This document shows positions 49,717-58,958 of a stretch of DNA of 64,000 nt, piece by piece (within the stretch, counting starts at the first letter, position 1; each line of letters opens with the position of its first letter). The translations under genes and the position numbers were made by a program. Under the pieces are notes generated by a model. The model was not told the DNA's origin. It ran no database searches and was given only the letters and a program-made list of their open reading frames with translations. Origin of the DNA: Mycolicibacterium peregrinum (GTDB taxonomy: Bacteria > Actinomycetota > Actinomycetes > Mycobacteriales > Mycobacteriaceae); NCBI RefSeq assembly GCF_001665785.1, contig NZ_LZSO01000035.1, positions 121,870-185,869 of the forward strand. Direction: 5' to 3'.

Positions 49717-50874
49717 ATGGATCTCGTGCTCGGCCTCGCGATGACTTCGAGAGCCGTTCGGTGGGTGCTCGTCGAAGGCACGACGGGCGAGGGGCGTCCG
49801 TTCGACCGTGGTGCGATCTCTCTCGACGACGCCGGCGGTTATAACCCCGACGGACTGCTGCGCGGCTTGGTGGACGACACCGAACTCGACGGCGGCCACC
49901 GCATTCACGCGATCGGCGTCACGTGGACGAATGACGCTGCGCCACTGGCGGGCCACATCATGCAGTCCCTGGATACCCGGGGCTACGGAAACGTTTTCGC
50001 GGTGTCGGAGATCGAGGCGGCCGGCATGCTGGCCAGCGGCATCGCCGAGATCACCGAGCACGACGACATCGCGGTCTGCATCATCGAACCCGACGCCGCG
50101 GTGGTGGCGATCGTGACGCCCGACGACGTCAGCGCCGACCGCATCGATCGTTCGGAGGAGTTCGTCGCCGACATCGCCGGGCTGCTCGCCCTCACCGGAC
50201 GGCCGATCAGCGCGCTGTTCATCCTGGGCTCCGATGCGCACGGTCCGATCGTCGCCGATCTGGCCGAGTCCATTCCGGCCGCGGTGATCACGGCCAACGA
50301 GTCCGATCTCGCGTTCGCCCGGGGCGCGGGACTGGCCGCGGCGCTCGCGGTGAATACAGTGACCCCGCCGGTCAAAGCGGTGCACTGGACCAAGGTCGGT
50401 GCGCTGTCGTCGGTCGTCGGGGGTGCATTGGTGACGCTGGTCGTCGCGACCTCGGCCGCGATCGGGCTGCATCTGCATCCCGGAGCGGTGTCGGAGACGG
50501 CGCAGGCTTCCAGCATCCACGAGTCGGCCCCCGAGGCCGGGCCTGCGCCGAAACCGGTACAGAAGCCGGTGGACAAGGCAGCGACCAAACCGGCACCGCC
50601 GGCTCCGGCCGCTCCGCCGCCGGCTGCCCCGCCGCCTGCTCCCGCCGCCCCGCAGCCGGCCCAAGCGGTCGAGGCCGCCAATCCGCCGGCGTATCAGCCG
50701 CCCGCCCAGGTTCCGGCCGCGCCGGCACCCGCACCCGCTCCGGTCTATGTACCGCCCGCGCCGGCTCCGGTGTACAGCCCTCCGCCGTATGTGCCGCCGC
50801 CGGTGACCTATCCGCAGCCGCGGCTGCGGGACCGGATCATCGAACGCATCCCGATCATCAACCGTTTCCACTGA
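49717..50874 (+). CDS. DUF7159-type membrane protein with Pro/Ala-rich exterior
   Basis: A 385-residue protein with the same plan as the gene at 38314. The N-terminal domain starts 'MDLVLGLAMTSRAVRWVLVEG' and contains 'IAVCIIEPDAAVVAIV', like a partial actin-fold nucleotidase. One membrane segment (about 230-250) follows, then a Pro/Ala/Tyr-rich outer part ending 'RDRIIERIPIINRFH'. Function unknown. Its last 17 bases overlap the convergent helicase gene. Confidence 0.72.
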   Translation: MDLVLGLAMTSRAVRWVLVEGTTGEGRPFDRGAISLDDAGGYNPDGLLRGLVDDTELDGGHRIHAIGVTWTNDAAPLAGHIMQSLDTRGYGNVFAVSEIEAAGMLASGIAEITEHDDIAVCIIEPDAAVVAIVTPDDVSADRIDRSEEFVADIAGLLALTGRPISALFILGSDAHGPIVADLAESIPAAVITANESDLAFARGAGLAAALAVNTVTPPVKAVHWTKVGALSSVVGGALVTLVVATSAAIGLHLHPGAVSETAQASSIHESAPEAGPAPKPVQKPVDKAATKPAPPAPAAPPPAAPPPAPAAPQPAQAVEAANPPAYQPPAQVPAAPAPAPAPVYVPPAPAPVYSPPPYVPPPVTYPQPRLRDRIIERIPIINRFH

Positions 50875-52804
50875 ACTTGGCGGTCAGCCCGGCCCGGGCC
50901 AGCCGGGCTTGCTCGGCCCGCACCACCTCGTCCTGATGCGGGGGAGTCTGGTCGGGATGCTGCGCCAGGCGGTGAATCGGCTCGTCGACCGTGCCCCTGG
51001 CCAACAGGCGGTAGACCCGCACGGTGTGCAGTTCGCTGAGCCGTTGGGTACGTCCGATCACCTGTCGTTCGGTGCGCGGCTGCCACTGAGGTTCGGCGAT
51101 GATGAATACCGCTGGGGCGTCGAGCCGGCGCAGGTCCAGTTTGCCGGCACCCATGTGGGCCAGCAGGGTCGCCGGGCCGCGGTCGGTGGCGAATGCGTCG
51201 ACGACGGCCTGTTGATCGGGCACTGACGCGTCTACAGTGCCGAAGATGTTGCCCGGCAATGTTTTCCGAATCACCTCGAGCACGGCGGGAAAATGGGAGA
51301 ACACCACCACCCTGGCCCCGTTGATGTGGGCCTCGTTGGTGAGCTCGACGAGTCGGTCCAGCTTGGCGCTCGGCGCCGGCGAACCGGATGGCCAGGCACC
51401 CTGCCGGATCGCGCTGAAATTGCCGCTGGTGACGGCCTGGCGGTAGCGCTCGCGGTCCGGCCGAGTGAGCCGCACCCATTCCTCGGTGGCGATCCGCGCG
51501 GGCAGCTCGTCGACCACGTCGCGGTAGTCGCGTCGCAGGTACACCCGGTCGACGGCGCGGCGGAATGCGATCGATCCGCGGTCGCCCGCGTTGGGTGAGA
51601 CCTTGCCCGCGACGTCGGGCTGCAGGAAATCGGCGAGGTGGCGAAAACCGCCGATCCGCTGGTGCATCGGCACGCCGGACAGGAACAGCACGCGGTTGTC
51701 GGAGGTCAGCACGTTGCGGACGGCGCGGGCCCGATCCGATTTCGGGTCACGCAGCAGGTGTGCCTCGTCGACGATGACCAGACCGGGCCGCTCGGGCAGT
51801 TTGATGCGCTGCAGGGTGTCGTAGGAGACGATGGCCACGCCGCCGGAAGTCTTCCAATTCTCCAGGCGCGCATCGCGTTCGCTGCCGCGGATCTCGACCG
51901 ATCGCAACACGGTGTGCTTGGCTGTTTCTGCGGCCCAATGGATTCCGGTGTTGGCCTGGCAGATCACCAGGGTGTGGCGCAGGTTCTGGGTGGCGGTCAG
52001 GTGCGCGGCGACGGCGAGCGCCTGCAGGGTTTTGCCGAGGCCCAGGTCGTCGCACAACAGAACCCGTTCGCGCGCCACCGCATAGCGGGCGCCGAACTCC
52101 TGGTACCCGCGCAACTCGGTCTGCAGGAGGGAACGGTTCAGCACGGTCTGTTCGACCTGCGCGGCCACCTCTGCGCCGACGAAACCCTGGGCGGCGTCAA
52201 CATCTGTTGTCCCGGAGGCGAATTGGCTCAGCAGCTGGTCGATGGGGCGGGGATCGGCGTGGTAGGCGGCCCACGGGTCTCCCTGGGAGTCTTGGGCTTC
52301 CTCGATCCGGTCGAGTAGCTCTGCGACTGATTCCCGCAACTGATCGGAGGCGGTGTGGCTGCGCAGCCGAGGCATCAATCGGCGCAACTGTTTGACCGGC
52401 GCATCGGCGTGAGCGAGCGTCAGCAGCGAGGTCAGCAGTTCCGTGTCTTCTTTGCGCAGCCGGGGTCGCGCGGTGGTGCGGATGTGGTCGGCCATGGCTT
52501 GCGCCGCGGCCTGGACGGATTGGGCGGCCTCGATGTCGACGCCGGGCACCTGGGTCAGCACTCGGGCGGGCACGGTGTGGATGTCGGCGACCGTCCGATA
52601 CTCGGAATTGGCCAGCCCGCCGAGGCGGGCGCCGCGGGCCAGATATGGGCGCAGGTGCTCCAGCGGTGCCGCCTGCAGCGTCCGGGTGACCACCTCGTCG
52701 GTGCCCGCGTGGATACGGTCGGCGATGTCGGCACGAAGTTTGCCGATTCCGGCGAGCGCCGCATCGGCATGACGGATCAGCTCGGCGGGGTCGGCGCTGT
52801 CCAT
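50858..52804 (-). CDS. SNF2-family DEAD/DEAH-box helicase-like ATPase
   Basis: A 648-residue protein. The N-terminal 200 residues are helical and include a helix-hairpin-helix-like segment (about 75-100). The SNF2 ATPase follows: 'LRGYQEFGARY' (231-241), Walker A 'DDLGLGKT' (252-259), DEAH near 337 ('VIVDEAHLL'), 'FLSGVP', and the C-terminal helicase motif 'ERQVIGRTQRLSELHTVRVYRLL'. It should use ATP to translocate on duplex DNA or remodel protein-DNA complexes. It has no obvious operon partner. Its 3' end overlaps the convergent DUF7159-type gene by 17 bp. Confidence 0.85.
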   Translation of the reverse strand: MDSADPAELIRHADAALAGIGKLRADIADRIHAGTDEVVTRTLQAAPLEHLRPYLARGARLGGLANSEYRTVADIHTVPARVLTQVPGVDIEAAQSVQAAAQAMADHIRTTARPRLRKEDTELLTSLLTLAHADAPVKQLRRLMPRLRSHTASDQLRESVAELLDRIEEAQDSQGDPWAAYHADPRPIDQLLSQFASGTTDVDAAQGFVGAEVAAQVEQTVLNRSLLQTELRGYQEFGARYAVARERVLLCDDLGLGKTLQALAVAAHLTATQNLRHTLVICQANTGIHWAAETAKHTVLRSVEIRGSERDARLENWKTSGGVAIVSYDTLQRIKLPERPGLVIVDEAHLLRDPKSDRARAVRNVLTSDNRVLFLSGVPMHQRIGGFRHLADFLQPDVAGKVSPNAGDRGSIAFRRAVDRVYLRRDYRDVVDELPARIATEEWVRLTRPDRERYRQAVTSGNFSAIRQGAWPSGSPAPSAKLDRLVELTNEAHINGARVVVFSHFPAVLEVIRKTLPGNIFGTVDASVPDQQAVVDAFATDRGPATLLAHMGAGKLDLRRLDAPAVFIIAEPQWQPRTERQVIGRTQRLSELHTVRVYRLLARGTVDEPIHRLAQHPDQTPPHQDEVVRAEQARLARAGLTAKFSGNG

Positions 52805-52970
52805 GACAAATCATCATTGCACTGTCGGGCAGTGGCGGGGTGCGCGTATTTGTCCGATCGGCCGGACTTCGCCGGCGGGCCCTGCGCGAATTTCTCGCGT
52901 GCGCTCGTGTTCGCCACAGGAAAATGCGCAGCCAGCAGGCCGACCATACAAAACCTATGGAAGGTGGCAG

Positions 52971-53159
52971 ATGATGCGAATGGTCCCTGCCGCCGCGCTG
53001 GCCGTAACCGGCACCGTGGCGTCACCCATTTTCGCGGGCGCTACACCCGGTACCAACCGGCAGTCAGCACGCCGGCCGGGACGCACCGACACGCCATACA
53101 GCGAGCGCGTCAGATCATCTCGTTCTTCGTCAGCCAGCGCATCACCGGCCAGCCGATGA
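52971..53159 (+). CDS. Possible small secreted peptide gene
   Basis: A 62-codon frame starts 'MMRMVPAAALAVTGTVASPIFAGA', a plausible signal peptide, with GGAAGGTGG upstream. The remainder is basic and Ser-rich and overlaps, antisense, the end of the flippase-like gene, so it may be a decayed gene. The preceding 166 bp (52805-52970) show nothing else recognisable. Confidence 0.3.
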   Translation: MMRMVPAAALAVTGTVASPIFAGATPGTNRQSARRPGRTDTPYSERVRSSRSSSASASPASR

Positions 53160-55485
53160 ACACCGGCAGCCAGCAGGTCAGGACCCGGTAGAGCAGCACT
53201 GCGGGCACCGCGATCGCGGCCGGCACGCCGAACGCCGCCAGACCACCGATCAGGGCCGCCTCGACGGCGCCGACACCGCCTGGGGTGGGCGCTGCCGAGG
53301 CCAGGGTGCCGCCGACCATCGTCACGACCGTGACGGTGACGAACGAGGTGGTTCCGCCGAATGCCTCGACGCTGGCCCAAAGTGCCAGGGCTGCACCGAG
53401 AGTCGTACCCGCCGCACCCAGCACGATGAGCGCGAGCCGTTGCGGCTCGCGGGCCAGTTTCACCAGGTCCTCGGTGACCTCTTCGAGCTTGGGCCGCACC
53501 GAGGAGGCCAGCCAGCGCCGCAGTTTGGGCACGGCCAGGAATGCGCCGATGAGACCGAGAGCCAACCCCGCGATCAGGTAGAGGATCGTGGAACTCGGGA
53601 CGAAGTGCGACAGGTCGGCAGAGGCCCCGGCGGCGGTGCTGAACAGGATCAGCAGGATCACGTGCACGATCACCTGCACCGACTGCTGCAGGGCCACTGC
53701 GGCGGTGGCGCGCGCCGTGCTCAGCCCGCCCTTCTGCAGGAACCGGGTGCTCAGGGCCAGTCCGCCGACACCCGCTGGTGTGGTGGTGGCGGCAAAGGTG
53801 TTGGCCACCTGCATGATCGACAGATTGCGGAAACTCACCAGCCCGTCAGCACACGCCCACAGTGCGGCGGCCGCACCCACATAGGTCAGGGCCGAGACAG
53901 TCAGCCCGAGCAGGGCCCACGCCCAGTTGACGGTGCGCAGTTCGGAGAAGAACGTCGGCACGGTGCTGATGAACGGGTAGGCCACATAGACCAGGGCACC
54001 CAGCAACACCAGCTGGATCACCTGGGTTCGGGTGAAGCGCGTGATGGTCTCGGTCTGGATCTGGTCGGCACCGGTCTGGCGTTTCACCTCGTCGCGCGCG
54101 GCGGTCATGACGGCCTTGGCGTCGGGAACGGCGTCGCGGACCCGGGTCGGTACCGCGGCCTTGGTCAGCCGCCGCGACGCGGTCAGCACGGCCTCGCGAC
54201 CGAACGCGTCGATCGCCGCGGCAACGGCGGACTGCGGGTCGTACAGCGCCGTGGTGGTGACGAGCAGTTGGGCGATGTCGGACTGCAATTGGGCGTCGGT
54301 GGCGCCGTATTCGGCGCTGCCGAACCCACCGAACAGCACAGCGCTGTCGTCGACGGTGATCTCCTTGCTGCGGAGGTCGCCGTGGGAGATCTGGTGGTCG
54401 TGCAGGGTGCGCAGCGCGTTCCAGACCCGCCCGACCGTGGTTTCGTCGGTGCACTGGTCCAGCGGGATTCCGCGTTTGCGGTTGTGCGCGTACAGGGTCC
54501 AGCCGCGGTCGAGGGCGGCCACCGACATGGTCGAGGTACTGGCCAGCCCGAGGTCGCCGATCGCGATGGCCATCAGGGCCCGGTGCTCGACGGCGCGGCG
54601 CATCGAGGTCTGCAGGGGCGCGGTCTCGTTGGAGCGCAGGCGCAGTTTGCGCCACACCTGCCGTACGGCACCGCCGCTCTGTTGGTTGGGACCGTAGAGC
54701 TCGACGACGGCGCTGGAGTCCGGGTCCTGGGAGGCCGCGTCGAGCATCAACGGGCCGGCGCCGGCCGGGCGCACCACGGTGAATGCCGAGACGACGAAGC
54801 CCCGACGGGCCAGTGCACGCACCGCGCCGTCGAGCGGGACTTCCAGGGCGGGGGTGCCGACGATCCACACCACCAGGGCACCGACGAACCAGCCCGCGGC
54901 CAGACCCAGCAGGGAGCGGGCGGGCACCACGGCGCTGACCACAAGGTGGATGGGCACGAACGCCAGCAGCAGCGTCCACCACCAGCGCCGCAGCCGACGT
55001 GACAGCCACGGCCCGGAGACCGTGAGCACCGCGGCGAGCATGCCGATCCAGCGCGGGTCGTCGAGGAACTGCGACAGCTGGGAGCTGAGTCGGTCGGAGA
55101 GATCGAAATGCCACCTGGGGGCGGCGATGCCGTTGGCGGTGATCGACAGCGACAGCATGGTGATCAGTGCCGCGGCCGCGTAGGCGCCCAGCAGTTTCCA
55201 TTGCCGCCCCAGGATCAGGCTGACCAGGATCACGAACGGCAGGGCCAGGATGGCGATGCCGTAGGCCAGGTAGACCAGATTGGACTGGGTGGGGGTCAGC
55301 ACGCCGACGATCTCGGAGATCGACTTTTCCAGCGCCACCCATTCGTAGCGGGTGATCAGTGAGCTGGTGATGACGGTGGCCAGGAAGATCGCGGCCAGTG
55401 TCAGGCGCAGGATGTCGTTGGTGCGACGGGTCGGTGGTTGCAGGAGGCTGCCGGTGACGGTGATGTCCCGTCCGTCGACGCGCAT
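53110..55485 (-). CDS. LPG-synthase-TM/flippase-like membrane protein with embedded pseudokinase
   Basis: A 791-residue protein. Several membrane segments (about 25-210) are followed by a cytoplasmic kinase-like domain (about 215-470) and a C-terminal polytopic region (about 500-791) of the lysylphosphatidylglycerol-synthase transmembrane/flippase type, including 'NTFAATTTPAGVGGLALSTRFLQKGG' in part and 'SAAPTPGGVGAVEAAL'. The kinase-like domain keeps 'SHGDLRSKE' (367-375), but the catalytic-loop Asn is Glu and the DFG is 'GGFGSAE' (386-392), so phosphotransfer is unlikely. The ATG at 55485 has AAGGGGG upstream. The role in lipid flipping is inferred. Confidence 0.78.
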   Translation of the reverse strand: MRVDGRDITVTGSLLQPPTRRTNDILRLTLAAIFLATVITSSLITRYEWVALEKSISEIVGVLTPTQSNLVYLAYGIAILALPFVILVSLILGRQWKLLGAYAAAALITMLSLSITANGIAAPRWHFDLSDRLSSQLSQFLDDPRWIGMLAAVLTVSGPWLSRRLRRWWWTLLLAFVPIHLVVSAVVPARSLLGLAAGWFVGALVVWIVGTPALEVPLDGAVRALARRGFVVSAFTVVRPAGAGPLMLDAASQDPDSSAVVELYGPNQQSGGAVRQVWRKLRLRSNETAPLQTSMRRAVEHRALMAIAIGDLGLASTSTMSVAALDRGWTLYAHNRKRGIPLDQCTDETTVGRVWNALRTLHDHQISHGDLRSKEITVDDSAVLFGGFGSAEYGATDAQLQSDIAQLLVTTTALYDPQSAVAAAIDAFGREAVLTASRRLTKAAVPTRVRDAVPDAKAVMTAARDEVKRQTGADQIQTETITRFTRTQVIQLVLLGALVYVAYPFISTVPTFFSELRTVNWAWALLGLTVSALTYVGAAAALWACADGLVSFRNLSIMQVANTFAATTTPAGVGGLALSTRFLQKGGLSTARATAAVALQQSVQVIVHVILLILFSTAAGASADLSHFVPSSTILYLIAGLALGLIGAFLAVPKLRRWLASSVRPKLEEVTEDLVKLAREPQRLALIVLGAAGTTLGAALALWASVEAFGGTTSFVTVTVVTMVGGTLASAAPTPGGVGAVEAALIGGLAAFGVPAAIAVPAVLLYRVLTCWLPVFIGWPVMRWLTKNEMI

Positions 55486-55732
55486 GTTCCCCCTTCCCGG
55501 CCCGTTATCGAGACGCGCTATCAAAGCCCGCGACCAAGGTAGCGGGATCGGATGCCGATATCGGCATTTGATGGTGATCTGGACCGTTACGAATTCACAT
55601 CGTTCTCATCCGTCACCGCAGGCGACAATTTTTGCTCGCCCGATGTGATCTAGAGCGACGCATGCGGCAAACGTGATGTAACTTCGATCGACATGCCGAC
55701 GCCGAATTGGCCGCTCCGGAGGAGTTGAACGG

Positions 55733-57532
55733 GTGGATTCGACCCCATTCGGGCACTATCAGCTGCAGAAGCTGATCGGTCGGGGCGGAATGGGCGAGGT
55801 TTACCGGGCCTACGATTCCGACACCGACCGCATCGTCGCGCTCAAGGTTCTGCCGCCGCACCTGGCACAGGATTCGACGTTCCAGGAACGGTTCCGCCGC
55901 GAGTCGCACGCCGCGGCCGGCGTGAGCAATCCCCATGTGGTGCCCATCCACGGTTACGGCGAGATCGACGGACGGCTGTATCTGGACATGCGGCTGATCG
56001 AGGGCCGCAACCTCGGCGCCATGCTCACCAAGACCGGCAAGCCGCTGGATCCGGCCTTCGTGGTCGGCATGGTCGAGCAGGTGGCCGAGGCGCTCGACGG
56101 GGCGCATGCGGCCGGGCTGATCCATCGGGACGTCAAGCCGTCGAACATCCTGATCGCCGACAACGACTTCGTGTACCTCATCGATTTCGGGCTGGCCCGC
56201 ACCGCGGGCGATTCGGGCATGACCACGGCCGGCAGCACGCTGGGCACGTTGGCCTACATGGCACCGGAGCGGTTCGACGGCGGCAAGGTCGATCTGCGTT
56301 CGGACGTCTACGCATTGGCGTGCGTGCTCTACGAATGCCTCACCGGGGAACGGCCCTATCCCTCCGACAGTCTCGAGCAGCAGATCGCCGGGCACATGGT
56401 GTCCCCGGCGCCGAGGGCGTCGGAGAAGGATCCGCGACTGGCGGCCTTCGACGAGGTGATCGCCAAGGGCATGGCCAAGAAACCGGCCAAGCGCTATCAG
56501 AGCGCCGGGGCGCTGGCGGCGGCGGCACGGGCAGCGCTGCAGGTGCCGGTGCGCGCCACCGGGAGGTCGGGTCGCCATTCGGCGCAACGGGTTCCGACCC
56601 GGGTGCGGGTGTCGAAGAAGGTGGCCGCGATCGCCGGAGCGACGGTTCTGGTGGCCGCGCTGTGCGCGGTGGGGGTGTGGCAGCTGCGCGATGACGGTTC
56701 AGATCGCGTCGCCAATACGGTCGGGTCAGCCGGCTCCGGTCCGGTGCAGGCGCCGACGGGTGCGGTCGACGAGATCGCGAAGACCGTGCCGCCCGGCATC
56801 CGTGACTCCGGTCGATTGGTGGTCGGGGTGAACGTGCCCTACGCGCCCAACGAATTCAAGAATTCGAGCGGCGAGATCGTCGGTTTCGACATCGATCTGA
56901 TGAAGGCGGTGACCCGCACGATGGGGCTGGTGCCCGACTTCCGCGAGACCGGTTTCGAGGGGATCCTGCCGTCGGTGGCCGACGGCAATTTCAATGTCGG
57001 CATGTCCTCAATGACCGACACCGCCGAGCGCGAGAACCAGGCCGACTTCGTCACCTACTTCGAGGCGGGCACGCTGTGGGCGCGACGGCCCGGCTCATCG
57101 GCGGACCCGGGTTCGCCGTGTGGACTGCGAGTTGGCGTGGCATACAGCACGATTCAGGACACGCAGGAGATCCCGGCCAAATCGGATGCCTGTGTGGCCG
57201 CGGGGTTGCCGGCCATCGAGAAAGTGGTCCGCACCCATCAGGACGAGGTGACGGCCGCGCTGATCGCCGGTGAGGCAGACGCCATGACCGCCGATTCACC
57301 CGTTACGGGGTTCGCGATCAAGCTGAGCGGCGGCGCGTTGGAGCCGGCCGGTGAGGTGTTCGACTCGGCGCCCTACGGCTGGCCGGTGGCCAAGGGTTCC
57401 GGTCTGGCCGAATCGTTGCGGTCGGCGCTGGAGCACGTGATGGAGACCGGCGAATACCGCACGATCGCCACGATGTGGGGTGTGGAGAAGGGCATGATCA
57501 CCCAGCCGGTGATCAATGGGGCTGCCCCTTGA
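55733..57532 (+). CDS. Receptor Ser/Thr protein kinase fused to a periplasmic solute-binding domain
   Basis: A 599-residue transmembrane kinase. The Hanks-type domain has GRGGMGEVY (16-24), Lys38, HRDVKPSN (131-138), DFG (151-153) and a Thr-rich activation loop before APE. One membrane segment (about 295-315) leads to an extracytoplasmic SBP_bac_3-type domain ('LVVGVNVPYAPNEFKNSSGEIVGFDIDLMKAV' onward, about 362-590), the fold that binds amino acids or small acids. So it should sense a periplasmic ligand directly. The GTG start has GGAGGAG upstream. It is convergent with the PknH-sensor-like lipoprotein gene, 12 nt apart. Confidence 0.88.
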   Translation: MDSTPFGHYQLQKLIGRGGMGEVYRAYDSDTDRIVALKVLPPHLAQDSTFQERFRRESHAAAGVSNPHVVPIHGYGEIDGRLYLDMRLIEGRNLGAMLTKTGKPLDPAFVVGMVEQVAEALDGAHAAGLIHRDVKPSNILIADNDFVYLIDFGLARTAGDSGMTTAGSTLGTLAYMAPERFDGGKVDLRSDVYALACVLYECLTGERPYPSDSLEQQIAGHMVSPAPRASEKDPRLAAFDEVIAKGMAKKPAKRYQSAGALAAAARAALQVPVRATGRSGRHSAQRVPTRVRVSKKVAAIAGATVLVAALCAVGVWQLRDDGSDRVANTVGSAGSGPVQAPTGAVDEIAKTVPPGIRDSGRLVVGVNVPYAPNEFKNSSGEIVGFDIDLMKAVTRTMGLVPDFRETGFEGILPSVADGNFNVGMSSMTDTAERENQADFVTYFEAGTLWARRPGSSADPGSPCGLRVGVAYSTIQDTQEIPAKSDACVAAGLPAIEKVVRTHQDEVTAALIAGEADAMTADSPVTGFAIKLSGGALEPAGEVFDSAPYGWPVAKGSGLAESLRSALEHVMETGEYRTIATMWGVEKGMITQPVINGAAP

Positions 57533-57544
57533 GCGTTTCCGTCC

Positions 57545-58225
57545 TCAGACGGCGTTGCGTCCGGCGATGGCCTTCGCCAGCTGCACGACCTGGCCGTCGG
57601 TGAGGTTGGTTCCCGTGATCCGCACGTCGACCACGAGGTTGTCCACGGCCAGGATCGCGCGCCGGCTGCCCTGCTGCGGACTGAAGGGTGACTGCTCGTT
57701 GGTGACATCGATATCGTCGACGACGCTCGGGTTTCCGAGCACGTAGGTGCTGGGCCGGCGATTGCCGTCGTAGCTGATCTTGAGGCTGTCCCCGGCGCAC
57801 TGCCGCCAGGTGTCGACCGTGCGGCTGACGAGTGTCCTTGCCGCCGTGGGGGTATCGAAGGCGGTGACGGCCTGGTCCACCTCCAGGTCGTCGCTCTCGT
57901 CGGCGAACAGGGACTCGCGGAACTGCCGGAATCCGCTGTCGCGGTACAGCTCGTCCATCGCGTTGCCGATGACGGCGAGGCACACCGGACGGGACGCGTG
58001 CTCGTCGGCGTCGAGCCGGGCGGGCTGGCGCAGCGCCGTCTTGGGGTGCAGGTCCGAGGTGGCCAGGATGGTGTTGAGTTCCGATTCGCTGGCCAGCATG
58101 CTGCCCAGGACGTCGACCTGTGAGCCGGTGTCGTCCACGGTTGGCTTGGTGCTGCACCCGGTGAGTGCGGAACCGGCCAGCGTAATGACCGCGATGGCCG
58201 GTACGGCCGCCCGCTTCACGTCCAT
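57545..58225 (-). CDS. Lipoprotein with PknH-sensor-like extracellular domain
   Basis: A 226-residue lipoprotein: the lipobox LTGC gives Cys24, followed by a domain resembling the extracellular sensor of PknH (PF14032 type). Supporting segments are 'RPVCLAVIGNAMDELYRDSG', 'VTAFDTPTAARTLVSRTVDTWRQCAGDSL' and 'VVQLAKAIAGR', with the usual Cys pair. In mycobacteria such free-standing copies are exported and may bind a ligand for kinase signalling. The ATG at 58225 has AAGGGGGG upstream. It is adjacent to the receptor kinase gene. Confidence 0.82.
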   Translation of the reverse strand: MDVKRAAVPAIAVITLAGSALTGCSTKPTVDDTGSQVDVLGSMLASESELNTILATSDLHPKTALRQPARLDADEHASRPVCLAVIGNAMDELYRDSGFRQFRESLFADESDDLEVDQAVTAFDTPTAARTLVSRTVDTWRQCAGDSLKISYDGNRRPSTYVLGNPSVVDDIDVTNEQSPFSPQQGSRRAILAVDNLVVDVRITGTNLTDGQVVQLAKAIAGRNAV

Positions 58226-58403
58226 CTGACCCCCCTTGATCCTGTTTGCTGATCGTAATCGGTCAGAGGGGGTGTGCGCAGCGCTCCAGCGTTGCTGCGG
58301 CATCTGCAGGCACACCGGTCTCAGCAGCACCACCAAAGGTGTGCTTCGCGGCGCACCGCGCTCTTGTGTCGAAGCCCCCACCTCGTGCTGTGGCAGGGAG
58401 GCA

Positions 58404-58526
58404 TTAACGCTTCCTGGGATGCAGAACGTCCTCTGTGGACAACGTGTCACCGGCTTTGGCACGCTTCTCTTTGGGGGATTTTCCGAATTTCTTGGTCAGG
58501 CTTTGCCTCGGCGATTTGTCGGCCAT
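58404..58526 (-). CDS. Small basic conserved actinobacterial protein
   Basis: A 40-residue Lys/Arg-rich protein, 'MADKSPRQSLTKKFGKSPKE' followed by 'KRAKAGDTLSTEDVLHPRKR'. It matches from memory a family of small basic mycobacterial proteins starting 'MADKSPRQ' with a 'KKSGKS(L)KEKR' core; the function is unknown. No strong RBS is visible, so the call rests on the sequence pattern. Confidence 0.5.
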   Translation of the reverse strand: MADKSPRQSLTKKFGKSPKEKRAKAGDTLSTEDVLHPRKR

Positions 58527-58958
58527 TTCGGCGCCATTGACACGGGGGCCTGCGTCGGTCCCGGTTCGTCGAACCATACGCGTACGGCTGGTTGTGCGGC
58601 TCCGACGCAGGTCGTCGCAGTTGACAATGCCTGTGGTGCAGCGTTGACTGGTGTTCTGGCCCGGATCCCGCCAATAGGCACAATCGATCCAAGCGCTGGC
58701 GGAAGGCAACGAGCTTTCCTGCGGTATCGCGATATTCGGTTCAGTTCATTCACGTCGGTCTGGACGTGCTCGGAGTAGCCCGAGATGTCGGCCGCGAGCC
58801 GAAGCGAGGGCAGTCATCACGCACATCACCGAGCCGAGGGTAATCGGCAACCACGCAGATATGGGGCCGTCAGATCCGAAAGGTGCTGACCATTCAGAAC
58901 TTTCAATCGGGGCATTGACCGCCATGGAAGTGCGCACCCACATCACGTCGGCATCATC
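58527..58958. other. Intergenic region upstream of the glycan operon
   Basis: About 430 bp. A 59-codon minus-strand frame (58925 to 58746) has one hydrophobic segment ('AWLPITLGSVMCVMTALASA') but no RBS or recognised family, so it is not called as a gene. The rightward operon promoter should lie here; none stands out. Confidence 0.35.
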
